Of a DNA stretch of 64,000 nucleotides, positions 55,465 through 64,000 are shown piece after piece. The stretch's first letter is position 1; each line of letters starts with the position of its first letter. The notes below the pieces were generated by a model that did no database searches, was not told the origin of the DNA, and saw nothing but the letters and a program-made list of their open reading frames with translations. The position numbers were made by a program, and so were the translations under genes. The stretch is from Flavobacterium geliluteum. Its GTDB lineage: Bacteria > Bacteroidota > Bacteroidia > Flavobacteriales > Flavobacteriaceae. The stretch is from contig NZ_JAGFBV010000004.1 in NCBI RefSeq assembly GCF_017948595.1, forward strand, positions 144,426-208,425, in the 5' to 3' direction.

Positions 55465-55740
55465 TTAGTTTGCTGGTCGATACAATACTTCATTACAGTT
55501 GCCTTGAGCATTTTTACCAAATGCCTGTGGCCCAGATACGCCGTTAAGACGACACGTTTGTGATCCACTTGTGTCACAGTTTACCGGAATGTTACAAGCC
55601 CCTTGGGCATTGAGAGCATATCCAATTTTTGGCGCAGAGCTTTTTTCAGTACTTTGCATGGACATGGTGGCAAATGCTCCCGTAATTCCCAGCGTAATAA
55701 CTACCACTGGCATTACATTTTTTAAAAATAACGTTTTCAT
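55465..55740 (-). CDS. DUF6520 family small cysteine-containing exported protein
   Basis: A 91-residue protein: N-terminal hydrophobic signal or anchor (NVMPVVVITLGITGAFATMS) and a mature part with four cysteines (ACNIPVNCDTSGSQTC, then GNCNEVLYRP). This is the layout of the flavobacterial DUF6520 family, whose genes commonly accompany MauE-like membrane proteins. Function is unknown; the cysteines suggest disulfide formation. It follows the MauE-like gene (57355) by 94 bp on the same strand, which supports joint transcription. Confidence 0.78.
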   Translation of the reverse strand: MKTLFLKNVMPVVVITLGITGAFATMSMQSTEKSSAPKIGYALNAQGACNIPVNCDTSGSQTCRLNGVSGPQAFGKNAQGNCNEVLYRPAN

Positions 55741-55834
55741 AATAATACTATTAAATTAAATATAGGATCTACTCTTTTCTACAGGTTTTCGATCTGGCTT
55801 CCTGACATCGGCCAATGTATTTTAATGCTATACT

Positions 55835-57355
55835 TTATTCGAGCATTTTTATTTCTTTTTTTAGTATATCTCTAAGCTCATAAACAGCCAATTCATCACC
55901 TATCAAAGCATACAAATGGGTGTCTGTCACTCTAAAAGATTGGAGTTTTTTATCCTCAATATGATAGATGGCAAAACTCATTAAATAAGCTTTTTTCTTC
56001 AGGTCATATACATCAATTATCGAAGCCTGCTTCCATAGTTTCATGTCTTCAAAACGCCCCTGAATTTTGGAATTTACAAAAAGAAGATTGGCATGAACAG
56101 CAACATTTGCATTAACAGTCATCGGTGGTGTTGCCATTCTTCTCTCAGTATTATCTTTGAGGTAAGCTACCTTAATTTGAGCACGAGAAATTGTATCAAT
56201 TGTATGACCTCTGTAGGAGAGTTTTACATTATCATCTGCAACCATAAATTCATTTCTGTAATAATAGACATAGATCATCCGTCTAATTTTTTCATCGTAA
56301 ACCAGCATGCCGTCCGTATCAAAAACTCCATCTATCTGTTGCTGTAAAAGTGAGTCGTTATAGATAATCTTTGGGGACCTTTCTGCCTTAAAAGTGCTAA
56401 AAATATGTGCTGCATTCTTGCCGTTATTAGACCTGAATAGTACCGAGGTACTGTCTAAAGGCTCAGCGATTGTAAAATAATGAAGCCCTTTTATTTCCCT
56501 AGTAACTTTCCAATTATTTGTCCTTCCCCAAAAAATGCAAGGAACAGTTCCATCCATCAAATAAAAATAAGCTCCTTTTACTAAAACTTTTATCCTTTTA
56601 AATGGTATCTCTTTTGGGTTAAAAGAGATTTTAAATGTCTGTTTAATCTTTAAAGCAGAATCAAAAGCAATAATATGCAAAGGATCTGTGTAATTCCCAA
56701 GGTATATTCGGTTCTCACTACTTCCTGCAAAATAGTACGAATTGAATTTTAGATTTACTGTTTTTTGCAGCATAATAGGATGCTGAGGATACCTTCTGAT
56801 AAAAGGATTTTCATGGTGCATAATCTGTTCTGATGCTAAAAATAAAACAACAACTGCTAGTATGCTCACAGCAACTGAAACTATGGTTATTTTTATCCCA
56901 ATAGCAGGTTTTCTAAACGATTTACTTTTCCTACTGATGTTATGCTCTAAGATAAGTCCCAATAATCCTAACAAAACAAAAACAATATTAAAAATGAAAT
57001 GTATATCCCAGCTCATTTTTTCCAATAGACCACCGCAAGAACAAGGAACAAAAGAACTGTAATGGAGTACAATAAAAATATAAGCTGTAAACATAGTCAT
57101 CATACACACTGAGGCAAATAGTCCCCAGTTTCTGAATCTTGGAGTTGCCAGCAATACTACAATGAAGAGTTCAGCCAAGGGGACAATCCAGAAAATCCAT
57201 GAAGCAAAAGCACTTAAAAGAGGCGACTGACCAAGTTGTATACGGAAGTTGTCATAGTCAAGTAGCTTACTAACTGCGGCATACACAAAAAGAAGTATGT
57301 ACAGAAGGGATATAGCATAGAGAATTCGTTTTTTAACAGTTATACTTAATCTCAT
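55835..57355 (-). CDS. MauE/DoxX-like membrane redox protein with C-terminal sensor-like domain
   Basis: A 506-residue protein. The N-terminal ~150 residues form four membrane segments of the MauE/DoxX type, with the redox motif VPCSCGG in a loop (near residue 103). A fifth membrane segment follows (VAVSILAVVVLFLA, near 165). The C-terminal ~320 residues form a beta-rich domain of unknown type (NRIYLGNYTDPLHIIAFDSA, then GMLVYDEKIRRMIYVYYYR), propeller-like. MauE proteins maintain disulfides in periplasmic partners; the adjacent cysteine-containing DUF6520 is the obvious client. Convergent with the SusCD operon. Confidence 0.75.
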   Translation of the reverse strand: MRLSITVKKRILYAISLLYILLFVYAAVSKLLDYDNFRIQLGQSPLLSAFASWIFWIVPLAELFIVVLLATPRFRNWGLFASVCMMTMFTAYIFIVLHYSSFVPCSCGGLLEKMSWDIHFIFNIVFVLLGLLGLILEHNISRKSKSFRKPAIGIKITIVSVAVSILAVVVLFLASEQIMHHENPFIRRYPQHPIMLQKTVNLKFNSYYFAGSSENRIYLGNYTDPLHIIAFDSALKIKQTFKISFNPKEIPFKRIKVLVKGAYFYLMDGTVPCIFWGRTNNWKVTREIKGLHYFTIAEPLDSTSVLFRSNNGKNAAHIFSTFKAERSPKIIYNDSLLQQQIDGVFDTDGMLVYDEKIRRMIYVYYYRNEFMVADDNVKLSYRGHTIDTISRAQIKVAYLKDNTERRMATPPMTVNANVAVHANLLFVNSKIQGRFEDMKLWKQASIIDVYDLKKKAYLMSFAIYHIEDKKLQSFRVTDTHLYALIGDELAVYELRDILKKEIKMLE

Positions 57356-57938
57356 TTTTTGATATTTAAATTAATACAATTGTGAAATCTCATTCGTTTA
57401 GAAATTTTTGTTCCTGATTTAAATCTTGCTGTTAATCAGGTAACTAAATTTCAGAATCATAATTCAAATCCTGCTCCACTTAAAAAAAAAATGTTTTAAT
57501 TGTCTTGGATTGAAGTTAAAACAAAACTACAATACCCTGTTTTGTAAACTATTGCGAAAATCCCGCTAAAAGTTTATAAAATCCTGCCATTTTAGATAGC
57601 ATAATAAAAATTAGACTTTTTTTATAAAAAAATAATTAAGAAGCCGAAATATTTAGTCTCAAACTCTTCTATTAGAATTTTTGATCGTTATAGCTAATTA
57701 ATCAAGGAATTAACTAGTAATACTAATTGGGATGAAACTTATTTTAATCAAAAAAAGCCTTCATCAGATTATTGGTTTGTGGTTAATCGTTTGAATGAAG
57801 CAGTATTCAAAAGCTATTTTAGCTTAAAAAGATAATTTTCGATTTAATCTTACTTTTTAGCAACTTATTCAAATCATCAATAAAATCGTTCGAAAATTGT
57901 CTCGTTTAGCTCCTGAAATAGACCATTAAAGACCTAAC
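57356..57938. other. Gene-free stretch with a small coding relic
   Basis: 580 bp upstream of the MauE-like gene and beside the IS. On the plus strand, 57705-57833 is an open stretch after a stop that reads LIKELTSNTNWDETYFNQKK then PSSDYWFVVNRLNEAVFKSY, protein-like and ending in a stop. It may be the C-terminus of a gene removed by the IS. No other feature was found; the IS terminal repeat expected on this side was not recognised. Confidence 0.4.
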
Positions 57939-58565
57939 TCAAAACCAAAAGTAAATCTTTAAAACGGCTATAAAAATCACTAAACTTTTACTGAAGCAGA
58001 TTGTCCGTCGATTTAGTCTTTTGAGATGAGTTCTGAATGTCAAATTTTTCCGTTCAATATGGTTTGTCCCAAAGCGTTTAACTGAATGCTGTTTCTCGTC
58101 AATCAGATACCTGTAGTTTTTAAGTCTGTCTGTAAATATCTTTTTTGCTTCTGACAATTTTAGAGTTTCCAGAACACGATTCAGCGTTTTATTGGTTCGT
58201 TTCCCAACATTAAAACTCACAACTGTTTTAGAATTCTTTTCCAATGCATAAACCAGCCAGATATAATTTTTCTTGTGTCTGATATAAGTGCACAGCTCAT
58301 CAACTTCATAAGTTTTGCCTTTACTGATAATCGGCTGATTAATAGTTTTGGCAATTGATACAATTCTTTTTAACAAGGTTGTGGTTGAAATTTTTAATAT
58401 TCTCGCAGTGCTTCTTATTCCCAAACCTTCTTTAGTTAATTGAATAATATTCTGGTTTATATCTCCTTTATAAGCAAGATATACATAATTTTCAACTCTG
58501 GTTTTCCCGCATACTCTGCAAATATATCTCTGAACGCCAGATTTTGTTTTTCCATATTTTATCAT
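57939..58565 (-). CDS. IS1-family transposase, probably inactive
   Basis: A 208-residue IS1-type transposase: zinc-finger part RYICRVCGKTRVENYVY, HTH (IIQLTKEGLGIRSTARILKI), the catalytic DDE-type segment VDELCTYIRHKKNYIWLVYA, and the diagnostic C-terminal HIERKNLTFRTHLKRLNRRT. The first CxxC of the zinc finger (TRCYRC) lies upstream of the ATG at 58565 in an open frame, but the natural ATG at 58616 is followed at codon 3 by a TAA. In the remnant copy that codon is TTA. So this copy has a premature stop and may only make an N-truncated protein. Confidence 0.85.
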   Translation of the reverse strand: MIKYGKTKSGVQRYICRVCGKTRVENYVYLAYKGDINQNIIQLTKEGLGIRSTARILKISTTTLLKRIVSIAKTINQPIISKGKTYEVDELCTYIRHKKNYIWLVYALEKNSKTVVSFNVGKRTNKTLNRVLETLKLSEAKKIFTDRLKNYRYLIDEKQHSVKRFGTNHIERKNLTFRTHLKRLNRRTICFSKSLVIFIAVLKIYFWF

Positions 58566-58755
58566 GTTTGTAATTTCACCAACACATCTGTAACACCTAG
58601 TCTGGTTTTACTCCATTTTTTTCGATTTAAGACATTATAAAATAAAAAAACAGCCCGAAGACTGTTTTAATTTTTATGCGATATTAATATAAATCATTGA
58701 TAATCTATAAATATTTTATGTAATAATTAACCACCAACACATCTGATACATTACC
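57939..58755 (-). mobile_element. IS1-family insertion sequence
   Basis: Carries one transposase gene and, at its 5' end, the terminal sequence acatctgatacattacc ending at 58755, identical in the remnant at 30479. The leader contains the hairpin ACAGcC/GaCTGT (about 58652). The other terminus near 57900 could not be recognised, so the left limit is set at the transposase stop and the element may be truncated there. No target-site duplication could be defined. Confidence 0.72.
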
Positions 58756-58778
58756 GACTTCGAAGAGCAGGGTATCTT

Positions 58779-59168
58779 TTATTCATAATTTTCTAGTTCT
58801 TCATTTAAATCTCTTATGAACTCACTTATATTAACTACAAAACCTGATTTACCCTGAACAGGAAAAACATTTATTAAATACTCATTCTCAATAATTATAG
58901 GTATAAAAATTTCTTCAAAATCATCTAAACTTATTTTTAACGGAACACACTCTTTCCAATTTTCATCTAAACTGCTTGTAATAAATGCTTCAGCAGTCCA
59001 AAAAGATACTAAAATATTATTGTCAACTTCAGACAATGCTATATGACCATTTTTATCCATAAGCGTCCATAATTCTTCAAAATCAGCAATTTTTTTTATA
59101 AAATATTTATATCTCTTAAAAGGTTCTAATTTTGAAATATTCTCAATTTCAATTGCATTTAAATTCAT
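58779..59168 (-). CDS. DUF2750 domain protein, candidate immunity protein
   Basis: A 129-residue protein matching DUF2750 throughout: ERYKYFIKK-like start (KRYKYFIKKIADFEELWTLM), IALSEVDNNILVSFWTAEAF and NVFPVQGKSGFVVNISEFIR. Soluble, acidic, no signal. It lies directly downstream of an Rhs C-terminal toxin module (59262-60107) on the same strand, the position of a cognate immunity gene. DUF2750 proteins are also found without toxins, so immunity is an inference. Confidence 0.72.
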   Translation of the reverse strand: MNLNAIEIENISKLEPFKRYKYFIKKIADFEELWTLMDKNGHIALSEVDNNILVSFWTAEAFITSSLDENWKECVPLKISLDDFEEIFIPIIIENEYLINVFPVQGKSGFVVNISEFIRDLNEELENYE

Positions 59169-59261
59169 TTTATTATTCTTTTTTTTACAAAATATTTTAT
59201 ATCATTAGCTATATATAAGTTCTAACCCTAATCTGATAAAGAAGTTATATTTTTTAATAGC

Positions 59262-60107
59262 TCAATTTTTTTTTGATTTATTCTTAGTAGTTTTATTTTC
59301 ATTTAAAACTTCATTCATAGATTTAAATAAATCCGAAATGCCCAAATTAATAGGGTTCATTTCATCTACAAATGTACCTAAATCATTATTTCCAAAAACT
59401 TTATTTCCGATGTTTTCAACATTATCAGTTAAAATAGTACCAAAACCAACGATATCTCCTGCAGTTTTTTCTAGTTTTTGTTGATTTTCTGATGAACTCA
59501 TAGAGTCTTCAGTTGAACCTACAGATCCTTTTGTCGCCGTTACCGCTGCAGCAGATTCAACTACTCTTTCTTTATTAGCTTTCCCAAAATTATCATATTT
59601 ATGCTGTAATCGATGTAAATCTCTATCTTGCAAATTAGAGTGTTCATAATCATATCCTTTAGCCGCCTCACGACCTCTTTCATGAGCTAAATCTTTTCCA
59701 GGTGGATTTCTTATAGTTTTTCTTTTACCTTTTGCTATTTGGTTTATTTCAGACTTTATCCAACCTTTATCCGCACTACTAATGTTTTTATCATTAACTA
59801 ATTTCTTTAACCTTAATTGTTTTCCAGTTCTTCCAATACTTTTAGCTACATTCTTTATTATCTTTTTTACAGGATCTCCGGGGCCTTCAGGTGCCATTCC
59901 ATCGGGATCAACAAAATAAATTGGATTATCAAACGCATAATTGTAAGGACTGTGTCTACGCATTTTTTCTGCAAGCGGGTCAACATTCATCCATCGACCA
60001 AGTGCAGGGTCATAATTACGTGCACCATAATCGTACAAGTTCAGTGATAGCTCGTCTTGAAGCTCTTTATTGTTATACTTATACTTATAGGGTTCTGTAA
60101 ACCTTTT
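59262..60107 (-). CDS. Orphan Rhs C-terminal toxin module (type 8-like)
   Basis: The frame is open from 60107 and begins [20 protein letters not shown] then [20 protein letters not shown], the Rhs repeat-associated core end, with [16 protein letters not shown] just before the toxin. The whole upstream Rhs repeat array is missing and a stop (TAA, 60110-60108) precedes it; there is no ATG, only a TTG at 60038. The variable C-terminus has [20 protein letters not shown] and [20 protein letters not shown], which resembles the polymorphic toxin type 8 domain, a predicted nuclease. It looks like a displaced, probably silent toxin tip retained with its downstream immunity gene. Confidence 0.72.
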   Translation of the reverse strand, partial: KRFTEPYKYKYNNKELQDELSLNLYDYGARNYDPALGRWMNVDPLAEKMRRHSPYNYAFDNPIYFVDPDGMAPEGPGDPVKKIIKNVAKSIGRTGKQLRLKKLVNDKNISSADKGWIKSEINQIAKGKRKTIRNPPGKDLAHERGREAAKGYDYEHSNLQDRDLHRLQHKYDNFGKANKERVVESAAAVTATKGSVGSTEDSMSSSENQQKLEKTAGDIVGFGTILTDNVENIGNKVFGNNDLGTFVDEMNPINLGISDLFKSMNEVLNENKTTKNKSKKN

Positions 60108-60231
60108 TTATATAAAACAACCCCTTGCAAAAAATCTCCATATAAAGAACGTCCATTTACATTTTCCTATAATACGAAATTAGATTTAGTTCGGTTATTT
60201 TCCTAATAAAAACATAGCCAATTTATCTCAC

Positions 60232-60259
60232 AAAAAAAGCCCTCATTTCTGAGGGCTTT
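60232..60259 (-). terminator. Terminator of the zeta-toxin-like unit
   Basis: Stem AAAGCCCTCA/TGAGGGCTTT (60236-60245 with 60250-60259), loop TTTC, with an A-run at 60232-60238 that is the T-run on the minus strand. Confidence 0.85.
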
Positions 60260-60281
60260 CGATTGTCATTGAAATAATATT

Positions 60282-61048
<767 letters not shown>

Positions 61049-61053
61049 CAATA

Positions 61054-61061
61054 CAAAGATA
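61054..61061 (-). promoter_or_regulatory. -7 box of the zeta-toxin-like gene
   Basis: TATCTTTG on the minus strand (exact TAnnTTTG), ending 5 bp before the ATG at 61048. No convincing -33 element was found. Confidence 0.4.
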
Positions 61062-61126
61062 ATAATTATACACTCAGTGTTATTTAATTTACATTCTTAA
61101 TTATATGATTAAAAAATTAATGCTTT

Positions 61127-62833
61127 TTAACCTTTGCCATATTTTCTAAATGCCGCAATTGTTTGATAAATACCATAGCTTATGAAAATTCTAGATAACC
61201 AAATAATAAATTGAGTCTCCCAGCTATCGTTATAGTAACTAGCAAGGGATAATTTTGGAAAAGAAGTCATAAATAAAATATAATCTTGGTAGCAATCATC
61301 CATTCCAAAATTGATTCCTATCGTTTTTAGATAAAAAGTAAAGAAGAGTAATCCAACTAGTAAAGTAAAAATAATTCCTTGAAACCAACTTCTTCCATTA
61401 TTATTTGATAATAAATTTAAAAATAAAAGTATACTATCAAAACTTATTTTTTTGCTTAAAAGTAGTTGCCTGTGTTCAAGTGATTCAAATCTATTAGCGC
61501 TATCAACATCACCTTTCAGTCTTGCCGTTTTCTTAAGCTGATTGTAAACATTTTTTAAATTATGATTACGCAGAGATTTCTTTTCTATACCGTAACCGGC
61601 ATTAGGAAATTTACTAAAGGATAAAATTTTCAAAGGATACCTATTAAAATTTGCTCCATCTATATTACTGTTAGTTATAATTATTTCATTAAAAACATTA
61701 ATATCTGAATTTAAAAAATTTAGGTTACCTGATATACTGTCTTGAATGACAAAGAAAAGTCCTGACTTTACATTTAAAAATGAAACTGAACCTGTATTTT
61801 GAAACTCAGAGAGATAAAAAGTAGAAACATCTAAATCTTTAAAGAATATATTTCCAAGGTTTATACCTAATAATGAAATATCAGCATATGTTTTTTCAAT
61901 TATTATTGTTCCCTTATTTACTCCTGCTAAACTAATCATTACTAAATCACTCTTTTCAACGGCAAAATTATTCACATTCAGTATTTCAAGATAATTACAA
62001 TTTGAAGTATCAAATCTTTGAATTTTTCTAATATGTACAGTAACGTCTTTTTCAAAATTACATGAATGGAACGTAAGAGACTTTATTATTAATTCTCTCG
62101 GTTTGTTTTCAAAATAATTTACATCACTTATTAAAATTAAACCTTTAAATAAACTTCTATAAAAACTTACATGTTCAAATATTCCACATTCAAAATCTAT
62201 TCTGTTCTGAAATACAGAACCGTCCAGATATAAATTTTTTATCTCAAAATTTCCACTAAACAAGATTCTTTTTTTAAAATCTCCATCAAAAAAAACCGAA
62301 TCATAAATCCCAGCTTTAAAAGATATTATTGAAAAATTAGTCGAACATTCTAAATTTACTTTTTGAATTTTATTATCCTCTAAAAAATTTATTTTAGACT
62401 CTCTATGCGAATAAGTACTGTTTACATTATTTAACTTAATTTCTTTAATGGTTGATGAAACAATCTGAAGTTCCGTATAGTCACCATTTATTTCAATTAT
62501 ATTAGCTTTTACGCTTCTCAATGATAGAGAATGTGATGAATTAGCACTAATTTCAATATCCCACCCATCGCAATTGAAAAAAGATAATGAATTTAACGTT
62601 GATTTATCAATAGACAGTCCTTTATCAAAATGACAATCCATAAAATCGAAAGCTCGCGCTGTAAAATTTTCAAATGCTACTAATTCCTTGAATGTACAAT
62701 TTATAAATAAAATATCTCGTTCAGTATCAAGCTTCCTTTCAATCAGCATATTATCAAAAGTCTGATTTTCGAACTTAAAATCTTCATCCGAAGAACTGCT
62801 AAAAATTGTATCTTCCATATATTCGTTCGTCAT
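61127..62833 (-). CDS. Beta-helix/pentapeptide-like repeat protein with C-terminal membrane domain
   Basis: A 568-residue protein, not assigned to a named family. Residues about 15-400 are built of degenerate ~20-residue coils with F/L-rich strands (ILFINCTFKEL, FDFMDCHFDKGL, LTFHSCNFEKDV), the look of a pentapeptide-repeat or right-handed beta-helix solenoid. A linker (NLKNVYNQLKKTARLKGDVD) precedes a C-terminal part with at least two membrane helices (GIIFTLLVGLLFFTFYL and FIIWLSRIFISYGIYQTIAA). It starts 2 bp after the AbiC-like gene stop, so the two form one operon. Confidence 0.75.
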   Translation of the reverse strand: MTNEYMEDTIFSSSSDEDFKFENQTFDNMLIERKLDTERDILFINCTFKELVAFENFTARAFDFMDCHFDKGLSIDKSTLNSLSFFNCDGWDIEISANSSHSLSLRSVKANIIEINGDYTELQIVSSTIKEIKLNNVNSTYSHRESKINFLEDNKIQKVNLECSTNFSIISFKAGIYDSVFFDGDFKKRILFSGNFEIKNLYLDGSVFQNRIDFECGIFEHVSFYRSLFKGLILISDVNYFENKPRELIIKSLTFHSCNFEKDVTVHIRKIQRFDTSNCNYLEILNVNNFAVEKSDLVMISLAGVNKGTIIIEKTYADISLLGINLGNIFFKDLDVSTFYLSEFQNTGSVSFLNVKSGLFFVIQDSISGNLNFLNSDINVFNEIIITNSNIDGANFNRYPLKILSFSKFPNAGYGIEKKSLRNHNLKNVYNQLKKTARLKGDVDSANRFESLEHRQLLLSKKISFDSILLFLNLLSNNNGRSWFQGIIFTLLVGLLFFTFYLKTIGINFGMDDCYQDYILFMTSFPKLSLASYYNDSWETQFIIWLSRIFISYGIYQTIAAFRKYGKG

Positions 62834-62835
62834 AT

Positions 62836-63690
62836 TTACATAAAAAAAACTCCTCCACTAAAATCTTCAAAGTTTGAAATATTAATATCATTTAAAACAT
62901 TACATTCTAAAATATATTTTTTATCCTCAAAGTTAATAGAAGTGCAATAATTACAAATTAGGAACATACATCTTCTTTCAGACAATGATAATGATTGAAT
63001 CACAAACTGAATATACTGTTCTTTATTGATATTTTGGTTTCCGTCTAATTTCACAAATTTGAGTAATGAATTAATTTGATACAAAAATGCATAGTCAAAT
63101 GTCGAAACTGAATCCAAAGTTTCCCTGTAAGAGCGATGCAAAGTTTCTTCTTCATAATCTCTGCCATCACTACTTGGTAAATGATTTGAAAAAGCTAAGA
63201 TAAACTTAGCGAAAAGATTCAAATCCATTATATAGTAAAACGCTTTCTTTATATCATTATGATTCTTCAACAGTTGAAAAAACAAATTTTCAAACTTCTG
63301 AATTTCCAGAGTTTCATTCTGTTTTTTCATTTCAAGCTGTTGATTGGACATTTCAGTTCTAGTAAGTTCAAGTTCATATCTATTATGGATTAACTCTATT
63401 TGCTGATATAAAATTTGCTGTTTTTGACCTAGAAAGGCAACATATACTAAAAATAATCCTGCGAGAGAAAATGATGATGAAACGACGCCTCCGGATATTG
63501 ATCCAAGCTTATCAATTATTTCATTTTGATTTGTATTACCTCCTAATAAAATACCATAAAAAACAAAAATCAATAAAAATCCTATAACAATAATAGATAT
63601 AGCTAAAGTTCTATAATTGGTTATTAAAATATCAATTTTAGAAATCTGTCTTTCAATACTTACAATTCTTCCATTTTGTTGTTCGGTCAC
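62836..63690 (-). CDS. Putative phage abortive infection protein (AbiC-like)
   Basis: A 284-residue protein: two N-terminal membrane helices (LAISIIVIGFLLIFVFYGIL and SFSLAGLFLVYVAFLG), a coiled coil (about residues 90-125), then the putAbiC-like cytoplasmic domain (NLFFQLLKNHNDIKKAFYYI, LKFVKLDGNQNINKEQYIQF, SLSLSERRCMFLICNYCTSI). The family is named for phage-exclusion proteins. The start is GTG at 63690; a near-perfect promoter at 63708-63738 supports it. First gene of a two-gene operon with 61127-62833. Confidence 0.75.
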   Translation of the reverse strand: MTEQQNGRIVSIERQISKIDILITNYRTLAISIIVIGFLLIFVFYGILLGGNTNQNEIIDKLGSISGGVVSSSFSLAGLFLVYVAFLGQKQQILYQQIELIHNRYELELTRTEMSNQQLEMKKQNETLEIQKFENLFFQLLKNHNDIKKAFYYIMDLNLFAKFILAFSNHLPSSDGRDYEEETLHRSYRETLDSVSTFDYAFLYQINSLLKFVKLDGNQNINKEQYIQFVIQSLSLSERRCMFLICNYCTSINFEDKKYILECNVLNDINISNFEDFSGGVFFM

Positions 63691-63707
63691 TGTGATATCC
63701 TTTTTAT

Positions 63708-63738
63708 CAAACGTAAAGAATAATTGTCAGTTTAGCAA
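63708..63738 (-). promoter_or_regulatory. Promoter of the AbiC-like operon
   Basis: On the minus strand: TTG (63738-63736), 20 bp, TACGTTTG (63715-63708), an exact TAnnTTTG, 17 bp before the GTG start. Confidence 0.6.
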
Positions 63739-63762
63739 GAATATTTACATTAAAACAATTTC

Positions 63763-64000
63763 TCAAATTGTAGGAAAGTAACGGTTAATCATTTCTCTCT
63801 GATGCGAGCTGTTAACTTTAATATATTTTTCCGTAGTTCCCGGCCATTTATGCCCAGCCAGTTCCTGAGCACGTTCCAAAGAAATATTTTTCTCATTGAG
63901 CCAGTTGCAGATAACGCTCATTCTGATGGTCTGCGGATTGAGTTTCCGATCTGGAAACAATCCCCTTAAAGGCGCAATCATTGCATGAATGCTATCGACT
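63763..64000 (-). CDS. Tyrosine recombinase/integrase, C-terminal part (partial)
   Basis: The last ~78 residues of a tyrosine recombinase; the frame stays open to the window edge. Catalytic motifs visible: LNPQTIRMSVICNWLNEKN (second Arg region), AQELAGHKWPGTTEKYIKV with the conserved His of HKW and the nucleophilic Tyr in EKY. It could be the integrase of a further element or a XerD-like protein. The upstream part is not in the window. It lies 73 bp from the AbiC-like gene. Confidence 0.8.
   Translation of the reverse strand, partial: VDSIHAMIAPLRGLFPDRKLNPQTIRMSVICNWLNEKNISLERAQELAGHKWPGTTEKYIKVNSSHQREMINRYFPTI

Overview
The window looks like a chromosome segment of a low-GC member of the Bacteroidota, most likely Flavobacterium or a close relative. 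Evidence: TAnnTTTG-type -7 promoter boxes, absence of Shine-Dalgarno sequences, SusC/SusD pairs, a T9SS C-terminal sorting domain, and flavobacterial families (DUF6520, DUF7935-like, rteC).

Positions 1-25181 are ordinary core genome: a partial Sua5/YrdC gene, pcrA/uvrD, a TauE-type permease, a patatin, an M1 aminopeptidase, a Dph6-like ATP pyrophosphatase, a DUF1697 gene, recG, an RND efflux operon (adaptor, pump, TolC), a bestrophin-like channel, pheT, apt and tRNA-Arg(ACG). One anomaly lies inside it. A pair of paralogous membrane/coiled-coil genes (10586-11837) sits between the DUF1697 gene and a second, dead copy of that gene's first eleven codons, as if a cassette had inserted at its start.

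From tRNA-Arg onward the sequence is accessory. A large serine recombinase reads into the tRNA, which marks the left edge of an integrated island. The island is a mosaic. It holds a cyclodeaminase-ImmA/IrrE fusion, a UvrD-type helicase fragment (frameshifted and cut by an IS1-like remnant), a delta-60-repeat secreted protein, a decayed tyrosine integrase, an aldo/keto reductase with two stop codons, and a CTnDOT-like excision module (rteC, xis-like HTH, DUF3945 gene, topoisomerase III) with no transfer genes in view.

Positions 43-57 kb hold regulators (AraC, TPR-AraC, XRE), a histone H1-like gene, a striking ~111-nt nested hairpin element, and a nutrient-acquisition locus: SusC, SusD and an S9 prolyl oligopeptidase convergent with a MauE-like membrane redox protein and a cysteine-containing DUF6520 peptide. 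Positions 57-64 kb are conflict-related: an IS1-like element, a DUF2750 protein beside an orphan Rhs C-terminal toxin module, a zeta-toxin-like kinase whose 3' end carries a (GTT)15 repeat read in two frames, and a two-gene operon of a putative AbiC-like membrane protein with a beta-helix/membrane protein. The last pair is the best candidate for an undescribed anti-phage system. The window ends inside a tyrosine recombinase gene.
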